In this document: piece after piece, positions 23,467 to 31,911 of the stretch
How the letters are laid out: each line of letters opens with the position of its first letter
How positions within the stretch are numbered: position 1 is the first letter of the stretch
NCBI GenBank assembly: GCA_051252005.1
Contig: JBPOEZ010000005.1
Location: 248,001-312,000 of the forward strand
Source of the DNA: JACOMS01 sp051252005
GTDB lineage: Bacteria > Pseudomonadota > Alphaproteobacteria > Caulobacterales > Maricaulaceae
Length of the DNA: 64,000 nucleotides
Direction of reading: 5' to 3'
Translations under genes and position numbers: made by a program
The notes under the pieces: model-generated
Told to the model about the DNA's origin: nothing
The model's database searches: none
What the model saw: the letters and a program-made list of their open reading frames with translations, nothing else

Positions 23467-24960
23467 ATGACTACAAATACATTTATAGATGCATCTCATG
23501 GAACGTTGGTGCAACACATAGAGTCTGGAAACGTTTGGCTAACAGAATTTGAACAGGGCATCGTTTCAGATTGGGAACCTGAACATTGGGGTGCAGATGG
23601 TTTTACTAATATTAGAGATGCGCTTAAATTCATCGAAGATAGTGAAAACGGAGTGCTAATGCTGGCTTATTCCAATCAAGGCGATAAACCGCACCTTGTT
23701 GGGATTTACCAATTGGACACTAGCGAAACCGTACATCTACACGACTATATATCTTTAGATTCCTTGGAAAACTTAACAGTCGAAGAGGCAAAATATTGGG
23801 TTCATGCTTTTAAGGCGGTAAGAGGATGGAAGTATGTTGGTGACCCCGTTAACCCTGAAGTATTGTTCCCCGAAACGTTTTCATCTTTAGAAAGTTCGGA
23901 TGCAGAAGCAACGAAAATTTCAGATGGCAATGTAGACCGATTGTTGGAATTCGATTGGGAAGAACACGGCGTTTATTCTAATGACCCATTTGAGGGAAAA
24001 CCTTCTGTTTATATAAAAGGCGCGTATGGATTTGACCCTCCTAGTTGGGGCTGCGTTGGGTGGAAGACACCGGGGCGTGCGCAAACCTTAATCAAGAAAA
24101 CAACAAACCCTTTCTTAATGGCGATTTGGGTGACTGTTGGTGCAGACAGCCCTGCTGCAGGTAAGGTGGCGGGCTTTTTTGAATTAACGCATGAGACAGG
24201 GGCTCGCGCCAAATTCATATCTCCTGAACAGGATGCCAATCATGAACAGGGGGCTTGGGAGCACTCGTTACGAGCCAGTCGCGCGTGGGAAATCTTACCA
24301 GAATATCAACCTAAAATTAGAGAATTTTTTCCAGCAATCCATGAAAACAATAGAGCATTAACAACCGCAACGTCGGGCGGAATTATTCCTCCCATGTATG
24401 TTGAAGCCTTGAGGAAACTACCCCGACGGGAAATTGAAGTTTATGGAGTCAATCGCTCAATAGACGGTTCAATATCCGTTCCAAGCACTTCTGGTTTAGT
24501 ACGCGGTGGAAACGGTAGAAAGGGAGGATATACAGTTGGTGAACCACGACAGACCCAAAAAGAATTGTATATTTTAGAATTGAAAAGCGAGCAGGATGCA
24601 CACGTAGAAAAATATATGGGACACAAAGTTGGCAGGGAGAGAATATTCAAAGTCGGACTATCCATGTCACCACAATCGAGATGTGACACCCTAAATAATG
24701 CATTGCCAAACGGTGCTTACTATTGGGAAGTCATTAGAACTACCCTTCTGGACAACCACGAAAGATATTCCAATTTTGACGTTGCCAAAGCTGGTGAGGA
24801 TGCGATGAAATCCCACTTAGCGCAAAAGCACCGTGACAATACAGATTCCACCAAACATTTAGGCGGAGAGTTTTACTTGGTAGAAACCGCCTCAATCGAA
24901 GAGGCTTGGAATATTGGACGAGAGACTGCGTTAAAGGCTGAAAGAGAGAACAATGGGTGA
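23467..24960 (+). CDS. reader-like N-terminal domains with a C-terminal GIY-YIG-like domain
   Basis: 497 residues, starting 26 bp after the methyltransferase. The C-terminal part resembles the T5orf172/GIY-YIG fold: LYILEL from about residue 367, then KVGLSMSPQSRCDTLNN (Val396 onward, with the family Arg) and a late GEFYLVE. The first 350 residues look like two beta-rich modules: WLTEFEQGIVSDWEPEHWG and a stretch GCVGWKTPGR ... MAIWVTVGADSPAAGKVAGF that recalls PUA/ASCH/EVE-type modified-base readers. If so, it could sense DNA modification and nick. Both domain calls are by eye. Its end overlaps the next gene by 8 bp. Confidence 0.6.
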   Translation: MTTNTFIDASHGTLVQHIESGNVWLTEFEQGIVSDWEPEHWGADGFTNIRDALKFIEDSENGVLMLAYSNQGDKPHLVGIYQLDTSETVHLHDYISLDSLENLTVEEAKYWVHAFKAVRGWKYVGDPVNPEVLFPETFSSLESSDAEATKISDGNVDRLLEFDWEEHGVYSNDPFEGKPSVYIKGAYGFDPPSWGCVGWKTPGRAQTLIKKTTNPFLMAIWVTVGADSPAAGKVAGFFELTHETGARAKFISPEQDANHEQGAWEHSLRASRAWEILPEYQPKIREFFPAIHENNRALTTATSGGIIPPMYVEALRKLPRREIEVYGVNRSIDGSISVPSTSGLVRGGNGRKGGYTVGEPRQTQKELYILELKSEQDAHVEKYMGHKVGRERIFKVGLSMSPQSRCDTLNNALPNGAYYWEVIRTTLLDNHERYSNFDVAKAGEDAMKSHLAQKHRDNTDSTKHLGGEFYLVETASIEEAWNIGRETALKAERENNG

Positions 24961-25855
24961 TTTAAAACTATTCACTATTGGCACCAAGCAAGTTGATGAA
25001 CTTGAAGGCCGTGCCGCAGGGCTCGAACGTTCTCTTCAAGTCATTTTTGAAAGAAACCTTGAAACGCTTTTGGGCGTAAGATTTCTGGAATCTGAATATT
25101 CAACGTCGCACGGCGGACGCATGGATACACTTGGGATTGATGAAAACGGATGTCCGGTAATTATCGAATACAAACGCGACCGAAGTGAAAATGTTATCAA
25201 TCAAGGTTTGTTTTATCTTGATTGGCTGATGGACCATAAGGCCGCATTTGAGTTGATTGTTCAAAATAGATTGGGGCGCGACGAAGCGGACAAGATTGAA
25301 TGGTCGGCCCCACGCCTTGTTTGCATTGCGAGTGACTTCACGAAGTATGATGAGCATGCCGTCAATCAGATGCACAGGAATATTGAACTTATTCGTTACC
25401 GTAGATTTGGGGACGACTTGCTTCTGTTGGACCTTTTGACAGCTGCGAGTGCTGCCAAAAATTCGACTTCAAGTTCTTCTTCATCAAAAGGGCATAGCTA
25501 TACGACTGTTTCGAAACATCTGGAAAATGCCAATGAAAATCTAACAACCCTGTTCGAAGATATTAGAGACTTCATGATTAGTCGTGGAGACGATGTGCAG
25601 GAACGCACTATGAAGTTTTATGTGGCTTTCACGCGCATAAAGAACTTTGCGTGTGTTGAAATAAAAACTGGTATCAGTGTCATCCGATTGTACTTAAAAG
25701 TTAACCCGGCATCTATCGATTTGGAGGATGGTTTTACGAGGGATATGAGGAACACGAGTCATTTTGGAACGGGAGATTTGGAGGTTACTATCAAATCTTA
25801 TGAAGACTTAGAGCGGGCAAAGCCTCTTATCCAAATGTCATATGAGGCTTCGTGA
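24953..25855 (+). CDS. NucS-like PD-(D/E)XK nuclease with DUF5655 domain
   Basis: 300 residues. The N-terminal nuclease core shows GGRMDTLGID (D58) and VIIEYKRDR (E72, K74), then QGLFYLDWLMDH, the usual order of D, ExK and a Gln-helix in RecB/NucS-type nucleases. The C-terminus (from KHLENANENLTTLFEDIRDF to the end) is a DUF5655 domain, often found fused to such nucleases. The start overlaps the upstream stop (ATGGGTGA), and its TGA overlaps ATG 25855 of the helicase, so translation is coupled. Confidence 0.8.
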   Translation: MGDLKLFTIGTKQVDELEGRAAGLERSLQVIFERNLETLLGVRFLESEYSTSHGGRMDTLGIDENGCPVIIEYKRDRSENVINQGLFYLDWLMDHKAAFELIVQNRLGRDEADKIEWSAPRLVCIASDFTKYDEHAVNQMHRNIELIRYRRFGDDLLLLDLLTAASAAKNSTSSSSSSKGHSYTTVSKHLENANENLTTLFEDIRDFMISRGDDVQERTMKFYVAFTRIKNFACVEIKTGISVIRLYLKVNPASIDLEDGFTRDMRNTSHFGTGDLEVTIKSYEDLERAKPLIQMSYEAS

Positions 25856-27921
25856 TGACCAATCCCAACCTACCAGAAACAACCATCAATCTTTCACAGT
25901 CAGGCGCGTCCAAAAAATCTGACGAACTTGGTATGCGGGAGATGCAGGCCCGTGCGTACGCAAAGCGGGGGTATCAGTATCTTCTTATTAAGTCTCCACC
26001 CGCATCTGGTAAGTCGAGAGCCTTGATGTTTGTCGCGCTCGACAAGCTTCATAACCAAGGCGTCAAAAAGGCCATTATCGTCGTTCCTGAACGCTCTATC
26101 GGGGGAAGTTTTTCAAACACGCCATTGACTGATTTCGGCTTCTACTATGACTTTGAAGTCGAGCCTCAATGGAACTTGTGTAACGCACCCAATGCCGATG
26201 AGAAGCGGGCTAACCCATCGACTATCAAAGCGTTGGGTGAGTTCCTGCAAAGTGACGACCGCATTCTGATTTGTACGCATGCAACGTTCCGGTTTGCTTT
26301 CGAAGAAATTGGCATTGACGCGTTTGATGATTGTCTCTTGGCGATAGATGAGTTTCATCACGTGTCGATGTCGGAAGATAACGTTCTTGGTCGTCACTTA
26401 GCTGACATCATCACACGTGATAAAGTTCATGTCGTGGCGATGACGGGAAGCTACTTTCGCGGGGACGCTGTGCCGGTCCTGTCACCGGATGATGAAGAAA
26501 AGTTCGAGACGGTGACCTATACCTACTACGAACAACTCAATGGCTATGACTATTTGAAGTCTCTGTCATTGGGGTACTATTTCTATTCAGGACGTTACCT
26601 AAGCGCGATATCCGAAGTCCTAGACCCCAATAAAAAAACAATCATACACATCCCGAATGTAAATGCGCGAGAGAGTACAAAAGACAAAATCAAAGAAGCC
26701 GAAGACATCATGGTGTCTCTTGGGACATGGAAATACAAAGACCCTGATACAGGTTTTCACATCATTGAGACCCCCGAAGGCAAAACCTTAAAAGTCGCTG
26801 ACCTTGTGGAAGATGAAAAAAGCCGTGAACAGGTCATGTCTTCACTGAAAGACGAACGCGCGAATGCTGACCGTGATTGGGTCGACATTATCATTGCGCT
26901 TGGTATGGCCAAGGAAGGCTTTGACTGGATATGGTGTGAACATGCGTTGACGGTCGGCTACCGGTCGTCCCTCACAGAAATTGTCCAAATCATTGGCCGC
27001 GCGACAAGAGACGCCCCGCATAAGACCAGCGCGAAGTTTACCAACCTCATTGCCGAACCTGATGCATCTGAAGGGGCTGTGACGGACGCGATAAATGACA
27101 CGCTCAAAGCTATCGCGGCATCGCTGTTGATGGAACAGGTTCTCATACCCAATTTCAAGTTCACGCCAAAGCGTCTTCCGGACAATCCACAAGACGGTTT
27201 TGAATATGGTGAAGGCGGCTATGACAATGGCAAAACCAATGTCGGCGTCAATGAAGCGCAAACAGAGTTTCATATTGAAATCAAAGACCTCAAAGAACCG
27301 ACAACGCCTGAAGGCAAACGGGTCTGTGACGAGGACATCAAAGAACTTGTTGCCGCCGTGCTTCAGGATAAGACGACTGTTGAACAAGGCCTGTTCAATG
27401 AGGACGCAATCCCGGAAGAGACGACGGTCGTGCGCACCATGAATATTGTTCGTAAGCGTTACCCCAACCTTCCTGATGAAGACCAAGAAGCCGCACGGCA
27501 GCGTGTGGTGGCCGCGATGAATATGATTGAGATGGCCGGTAAGGGTGTGGAAGCGTTGGAGAAAGACGGCGTTGACGTGAAAGCCAATACAGCGCTTCTA
27601 CAAGGCATTCGCAGATTTGCTACAGATGTGAGAGATTTAGACGTAGACCTTATCGATTCCATCAATCCGTTCCAGTCGGCTTACTCTATACTGTCAAAGA
27701 CGATGGACGAGAAAACCCTGAAGCAACTTAAGTCAGTGATATCGGGGAAGAAGTTAAGTATACCCTACGAGGAAGCCCGTGAACTGGCTGTGAGAGCGTT
27801 AAAGTTCAAAAACGAACGCGGCGTCGCCCCATCGCCAACCGCTGCTGACCCGTGGGAACGCCGTATGGCTGACGGTATTGCAGCCCTTGCACGGCATAAT
27901 GCCAAGAAGAAAACCACGTGA
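25855..27921 (+). CDS. SF2 DEAD/DEAH-like helicase of the restriction operon
   Basis: 688 residues. Walker A is PPASGKSRA (K53) and motif II is LLAIDEFHH (D165, DEFH instead of DEAH). Motif III is likely AMTGSYF, and motif VI is IVQIIGRATRD (R382). After about residue 430 a helical C-terminal part ends in KFKNERGVAPSPTAADPWER, with no nuclease domain visible. Translocases of this class power long-range cleavage in type I, III and ISP restriction systems. It is coupled to both neighbours by 1-bp and 4-bp overlaps. Confidence 0.9.
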   Translation: MTNPNLPETTINLSQSGASKKSDELGMREMQARAYAKRGYQYLLIKSPPASGKSRALMFVALDKLHNQGVKKAIIVVPERSIGGSFSNTPLTDFGFYYDFEVEPQWNLCNAPNADEKRANPSTIKALGEFLQSDDRILICTHATFRFAFEEIGIDAFDDCLLAIDEFHHVSMSEDNVLGRHLADIITRDKVHVVAMTGSYFRGDAVPVLSPDDEEKFETVTYTYYEQLNGYDYLKSLSLGYYFYSGRYLSAISEVLDPNKKTIIHIPNVNARESTKDKIKEAEDIMVSLGTWKYKDPDTGFHIIETPEGKTLKVADLVEDEKSREQVMSSLKDERANADRDWVDIIIALGMAKEGFDWIWCEHALTVGYRSSLTEIVQIIGRATRDAPHKTSAKFTNLIAEPDASEGAVTDAINDTLKAIAASLLMEQVLIPNFKFTPKRLPDNPQDGFEYGEGGYDNGKTNVGVNEAQTEFHIEIKDLKEPTTPEGKRVCDEDIKELVAAVLQDKTTVEQGLFNEDAIPEETTVVRTMNIVRKRYPNLPDEDQEAARQRVVAAMNMIEMAGKGVEALEKDGVDVKANTALLQGIRRFATDVRDLDVDLIDSINPFQSAYSILSKTMDEKTLKQLKSVISGKKLSIPYEEARELAVRALKFKNERGVAPSPTAADPWERRMADGIAALARHNAKKKTT

Positions 27922-29078
27922 ACGATTTATCAGACGAAGACCTGTTGGCCGCACTTGGCGTTGAAGTCGAAGCTGAAAAGCCCAAAGCCTATACGCCTTT
28001 GGAAGCACGGTTGATTGCGGGTTTCGAAGACATTCTCAAATTTGTGGAAGACCATAAGCGCGTTCCCCAACACGGCGAAGACAACGATATTTTTGAACGG
28101 CTTTACGCGGTCAGGCTCGACCAGTTACGAACGAATGAACAGGCACTAGGCTTGTTGAGCCGCATGGACGAGGATGGTTTGTTACAGGGTAAGGCTTATG
28201 ACGCCCCGGAAGACGATGACGCACTGTTGGCTGAACTTGGTGTTGAAAGCGGTGTTCAAGAAGACATCACAGCGCTTAAACATGTGTCACCCATCGCCCA
28301 TCGCCGCGCGGCTGAAGAAGTAGCCAGCCGTGAGGTCTGTCGTGACTTTGATAAGTTTGAACCTTTATTCGAACAGGTGCGGTCCGACTTGGAAACTGGA
28401 CTTAGAGAGACAAGGACTTCAGCTACACAACATGACTTCGACGTTGAGAGCTTTTTTATACTAGGTGGGCAACTCGTCTACATAGCTGAAAAGGGTAAAG
28501 AGTTTGAGGCAACGGGTAAAAATGTGTTCGATGCGAGACTTAGGGTGATTTTCGATAATGGAACAGAAAGCAATATGTTACTGCGGTCTCTTCAAAGGGC
28601 TTTAAACGCGGATGAAAGTGGCAGAACAATCACTTCGCTCGATGCAGGACCCCTGTTCGACGACGCCGAAGAAAACCAAACGGGTATCATCTACGTTCTT
28701 CGGTCAAAATCAGAACTTTCTGAAATCCTGCCCATACGTGATGCTATCGTGAAAATCGGCGTGACAAGCGGTGATGTCAAAAAAAGGCTCACAGGTGCGT
28801 CCAAGCATGCGACCTATTTGCTTGGTGATGTCGAAGTCGTCGATGAGTACGAACTTTTCAATATCAACAGGCAGAAGTTAGAAAAGCTTCTTCACCACGT
28901 CTTTCAGGATGCACAGCTTCAGTTGATGATACCTGACCGCTTCGGAAATCCTGTTCATCCCAAGGAATGGTTCTTCGTGACACCGGACGCAGTGGCCAAG
29001 GCTGTGGAACTTATTCGGTCGGGTGAGATTAAGGAGTGGGTGTATGATGCGAAGTCGGCGGGGTTTGAGAGGGTTTGA
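27918..29078 (+). CDS. GIY-YIG nuclease subunit with LLAxLGVE repeats
   Basis: 386 residues from a GTG that overlaps the helicase stop (GTGA). The C-terminal GIY-YIG domain is clear: TGIIYVLRSKS (from about residue 255), VKIGVTSGDVKKRLTGASKH, then a metal-binding Glu region LEKLLHHVFQ. The end reads HPKEWFFVTPDAVAKAVELI as in T5orf172/MUG113 proteins. Two copies of a short motif occur near the N-terminus, DLLAALGVEVE (residues 8-18) and ALLAELGVESG (about 100-110), possibly docking peptides. It is the last gene of the operon and probably the strand-cutting subunit. Confidence 0.8.
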   Translation: MNDLSDEDLLAALGVEVEAEKPKAYTPLEARLIAGFEDILKFVEDHKRVPQHGEDNDIFERLYAVRLDQLRTNEQALGLLSRMDEDGLLQGKAYDAPEDDDALLAELGVESGVQEDITALKHVSPIAHRRAAEEVASREVCRDFDKFEPLFEQVRSDLETGLRETRTSATQHDFDVESFFILGGQLVYIAEKGKEFEATGKNVFDARLRVIFDNGTESNMLLRSLQRALNADESGRTITSLDAGPLFDDAEENQTGIIYVLRSKSELSEILPIRDAIVKIGVTSGDVKKRLTGASKHATYLLGDVEVVDEYELFNINRQKLEKLLHHVFQDAQLQLMIPDRFGNPVHPKEWFFVTPDAVAKAVELIRSGEIKEWVYDAKSAGFERV

Positions 29079-29275
29079 AGTCTATATAATATTCGGTGAG
29101 GTGCTTGAGACGTCATCTGACGGTCTTGATGACGGTTGGAACGATAAAACGGGTAATCTACAAGATATCTGCCCTACATAAACTTATAGAAGAGAAGTCA
29201 AGTCCGCGATAAGTTGTTTTAGTTTCGCAACCGTAGGCATGAATTTAGTTTAAAGTCGGTAGTATTTTAATTGGT

Positions 29276-29296
29276 TGGGGGTCTATTTGGGGGTCA
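29276..29296 (+). repeat. right subterminal repeat, likely integrase arm site
   Basis: TGGGGGTCTATTTGGGGGTC followed by A; 19 of 21 bases match 7068-7088 in the same orientation. It lies 50 bp inside the right core repeat. The remaining 197 bp between the last operon gene and this site show nothing recognisable. Confidence 0.6.
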
Positions 29297-29345
29297 GCAA
29301 ATTGACATCAGGTAAAAAGTCAATATAATACATGATGTTGAGTTG

Positions 29346-29367
29346 AAAAAATGGTGCCCCCACACGG
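29346..29367 (+). repeat. right attachment site (attR core)
   Basis: This copy is identical to 6930-6951. Its last 16 bp are the 3' end of the intact tRNA-Thr gene and the first 6 are A residues just beyond it. This is the original target side, since the tRNA stays functional here. Confidence 0.9.
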
Positions 29368-29427
29368 ACTCGAACCGCGGACCCCCTGATTACAAATCAG
29401 GTGCTCTACCAGCTGAGCTATAGGGGC
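29352..29427 (-). tRNA. tRNA-Thr (anticodon TGT)
   Basis: On the minus strand, acceptor GCCCCTA pairs with TGGGGGC. The D-arm is GCTC...GAGC with AGCTGGTA, the anticodon stem CCTGA/TCAGG encloses loop TTTGTAA with anticodon TGT, and the T-arm is CGCGG TTCGAGT CCGTG. CCA is encoded. It reads ACA codons. It is the integration target of the island, whose border repeat duplicates its last 16 bases. Confidence 0.97.
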
Positions 29428-29487
29428 ATCTGGTGTTTTGCTGCGCGGGATTTAACGTTCCTTTGGCAGCCTTGCAAGTGGTTTTTT

Positions 29488-29530
29488 CAGGCCCGAGGTA
29501 AAAAAATACCTTGTAGAAATTATGGGCCTG
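29488..29530. repeat. nested inverted repeat between tRNA-Thr and rplT
   Basis: CAGGCCC (29488-29494) and GGGCCTG (29524-29530) form the outer arms; AGGTA (29496-29500) and TACCT (29507-29511) form an inner stem around six A. No T run follows on the minus strand, so it is not a plain terminator. It may be a processing or protein-binding structure. Confidence 0.4.
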
Positions 29531-29535
29531 AAAAG

Positions 29536-29574
29536 AGCGGGCTAAATCCTATATTTATAAGAAAAATGCCCGCT
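29536..29574 (-). terminator. probable rplT terminator
   Basis: On the minus strand AGCGGGC (29574-29568) pairs with GCCCGCT (29542-29536) across a 25-nt loop, followed by CTTTTC. It begins 8 bp beyond the rplT stop, the expected position for the end of the rpmI-rplT transcript. Confidence 0.55.
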
Positions 29575-29581
29575 AGAGGTG

Positions 29582-29959
29582 TTAGGCGGCAACCGTGTGT
29601 GGTTGGCTTGCGTGCTTCTTGGCAACTTCAACAAGTGCTTTGAACGCTTCGGGCTCGTTTCCGGCCATGTCGGCAAGGATTTTACGGTCCAAAGAGATAC
29701 CGGCTTTGTTGAGGCCATCCATGAAACGACCATAAGTGATACCGTGAGCGCGGGCACCGGCGTTAATACGCTGGATCCAGATCGCGCGGAACTGACGTTT
29801 TTTCAGTTTACGGCCAATGTAGGCGTACTGACCGGCTTTTTCGACGGCTTGGTTAGCAATACGGAATGTATTTTTACGGCGGCCGCGGTAACCCTTGGCT
29901 GCATCAATAATTTTTTTGTGGCGGGCGTGTTTAGTAACGCCCCGTTTTACGCGTGACAT
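29582..29959 (-). CDS. rplT: 50S ribosomal protein L20
   Basis: 125 residues. MSRVKRGVTKHARHKKIIDA, KGYRGRRKNTFRIANQAV and RAIWIQRINAGARAHGITYG are diagnostic of L20, a 23S rRNA-binding assembly protein that in several bacteria also represses its own operon. It follows rpmI with a 37-bp gap in the usual order. The length is slightly above the common 118-120 residues because of a short C-terminal extension (KHASQPHTVAA). Confidence 0.98.
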   Translation of the reverse strand: MSRVKRGVTKHARHKKIIDAAKGYRGRRKNTFRIANQAVEKAGQYAYIGRKLKKRQFRAIWIQRINAGARAHGITYGRFMDGLNKAGISLDRKILADMAGNEPEAFKALVEVAKKHASQPHTVAA

Positions 29960-29996
29960 AGTCTACTCCAAACTGGAAATGATTTTACGGCGGGAA

Positions 29997-30197
29997 TTAG
30001 CCGTTCGGCATGAATGATTTTTTGATACGTTTCGCATCGGTCTTGCAAAGCACAGTCGTGCCGCGAAGTTTACGAATTTGATCGTTTGTACGCTTGATCA
30101 TACCGTGTTGCTTACCAGCTTGTCCGGCTTTTACTTTGCCAGAGGCTGTCAGTTTGAAGCGCTTTTTGGCGCCTGACTTGGTCTTCATTTTTGGCAT
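29997..30197 (-). CDS. rpmI: 50S ribosomal protein L35
   Basis: 66 residues. MPKMKTKSGAKKRFKLTASG, then AGKQHGMIKRTNDQIRKLRG and a basic tail, is a standard L35. It is co-transcribed with rplT downstream. infC, which normally precedes it, lies 3.4 kb away at 33642-34184 with two opposite-strand genes in between, so this pair must have its own promoter in the 30198-30401 region. An AGGAGACC-type ribosome site precedes the start. Confidence 0.98.
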   Translation of the reverse strand: MPKMKTKSGAKKRFKLTASGKVKAGQAGKQHGMIKRTNDQIRKLRGTTVLCKTDAKRIKKSFMPNG

Positions 30198-30401
30198 TTC
30201 GGTCTCCTAATAATGGCCGCTTGGAGTGAAGTATCCATGCGGCGGGCCTTTTGAACCAGCAGGCATGCCATTAGCCAACGTGGTTGCTCCCCAAAAAGGG
30301 GATAGCGGCTTATAGCGGGATATTCTGCGAATGCAAGCGGGGAGATGCATATTGACGCGAAGAGTTTGCGGCTTAATGTTGAGGCCGTAAAAGGGGGAGA
30401 T

Positions 30402-31908
30402 ATGAGACGAGTTATAGGCGCGCTTTTGGCGCTTTTATCTGCCCTTATGGCGCCTTTAGCCGCTGCGGAGTGGGTCGAGGCCCGTTCAGAGAACTTTGTT
30501 TTTCGCGGCGATGTCAGCGCTAAGGACGCGCAAATGTTTGTGCGCGATTTGGAGGTGTTTCGCCGGAACATATTTGAGGCGCTTGTCGCCGAAGGTGCGC
30601 CTGAGCCTATTCCCGTTCAGATTTATGCAATTCGCGATAAAAAGCAGATCAAACAAATTTTCGGGCAGTCCGATTTCGCGGGTCTTTATCAAACGAACTT
30701 GCAAGGCCCAGCGTTCATTTTGAACTCTAAAAAGCAGCTACGGCGCGGCGACGCGGCGCGCAAAATCGCGTTCCATGAATATACGCATCACTTAAATCTC
30801 GCTTTACACGCAGCGGCAATATCCGCGCTGGTTTAATGAGGGTTACGCCGAATATCTATCCACTCATGAAGTTAAGAGCGGCATGTTCAAGATCGGCGCG
30901 CCGGATAATAGCCACATCTATCCGCTCAAACAGCGCTCATGGTTTCCTATGAACGTTTTGATTGGGTCACAAAATCAATATCCGTTTAGTATGGAGGAAA
31001 ACTCTCGCGGCAACCGTGAGCTCCGGTCACAATTTTACGCGCAAAGCTGGCTCGCCGTGCATTATATTATGAGCCATGAGGACATGCGCAAAGGCCTGCG
31101 AAACTATTTGAGCCGCCTAGGTGAAAATGAGAACAGCCTCGAAGCTTTCACGGCTGCGTTCGAGATGACTCCGAAGCAGTTCGGCGCGCGCCTGAAAGCC
31201 TATTACAAAGACAATAAATATAAAGTCTCCGGCTATCATACCGACTTTGATCCAGACTCTATTGTGGTTGATGTTATGGAGCTGAGCGATGCGGCGTCGG
31301 ACTATTACTTTGCCGAGGCGGCGCGCAACTTCCGGCTCAATCATGATCTTGCCAAAACGGCAGCCATATTTGATGCGCTTCCGGCGCAGGGCGCTTTAGC
31401 CGGAAACATATGGGCGGGCCGCGCTGCTATACGGGCTGAGAAGAAAGACTATACTGGAGCGCAAGAGGCGATGAAAAAAGCCTTGGCCGCCGCACCGGAA
31501 GATTTGGCTTTGCATCAAATTGCGGGCGAAATTTTAATCATGCAATATAGCGAGGAGCGAAAGACGTTTTTGCTTGAAGCGGCCCGCGATCATTTTGCCA
31601 AGGTCTTGGGCGCAAACCCCGATGATCCGCGCGCGAACTATCAATATGCGGTTAGCTGCGGGCAAGTGGACTGTCCAGAGGAGATGGCGCGGCGCGCGGC
31701 GCTTCTCGCACAAAGCTATTTTCGCAACGCCGCATTTGCCGGAACTAATCTCAATTTGGCGGGGGCGCTGCATGACGCAGGCGAATATGGAGTCATAAAA
31801 GAGATCGCTAACTTTGCCATCATTTGGGGCCAAGACGCGCCTGTGCGGATGGGCGGGCAAATGTTATTGAGGCGCGTGAAGCAATATGAAGACGACCTAA
31901 AGGAATAG
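30402..31908 (+). pseudogene. frameshifted secreted HExxH peptidase/TPR protein
   Basis: ATG 30402 follows a GGGGGAGA site and encodes a signal peptide (VIGALLALLSALMAPLAAA) and a peptidase domain with H125-E-Y-T-H. The frame is lost just after it: frame one ends at TAA 30836, while the continuation reads TQRQYPRWFNEGYAEYLS from 30808 in the next frame and stays open to 31908 with TPR-like helices. The intact paralogue downstream reads HELTHH...LPVWLGEGLAEYFS at the same place, so a single-base indel near 30807 explains the break. Either this copy is a recent pseudogene or the read contains an error. It lies between rpmI and infC on the opposite strand. Confidence 0.8.
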
Positions 31909-31911
31909 GCC

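Larger units (their letters stand above)
6930..29367. mobile_element. integrative genomic (defence-type) island in tRNA-Thr
   Basis: The element is bounded by a 22-bp perfect direct repeat (6930-6951 and 29346-29367), of which 16 bp duplicate the 3' end of the tRNA-Thr gene at 29352-29427. A tyrosine integrase starts 150 bp inside the left border, and a 21-bp motif recurs just inside both borders. Base composition is visibly more AT-rich than the flanks. It carries no recognisable conjugation, replication or virion genes, so its movement probably depends on its own integrase and on helper elements. The right half is dominated by a restriction-like operon. Confidence 0.9.

Noticed and set aside
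20678..29078. BREX, DISARM or classical type I restriction system
   Set aside because: No PglZ, BrxC/BrxL, DrmA/B or HsdS-type specificity subunit is seen; only the methyltransferase and helicase classes overlap with those systems.
6930..29367. Prophage
   Set aside because: No capsid, terminase, tail, portal, lysis or replication genes are present in 22 kb.
29488..29530. Rho-independent terminator of rplT
   Set aside because: The hairpin is strong but is followed by A on the transcribed strand; the hairpin at 29536-29574 fits better.
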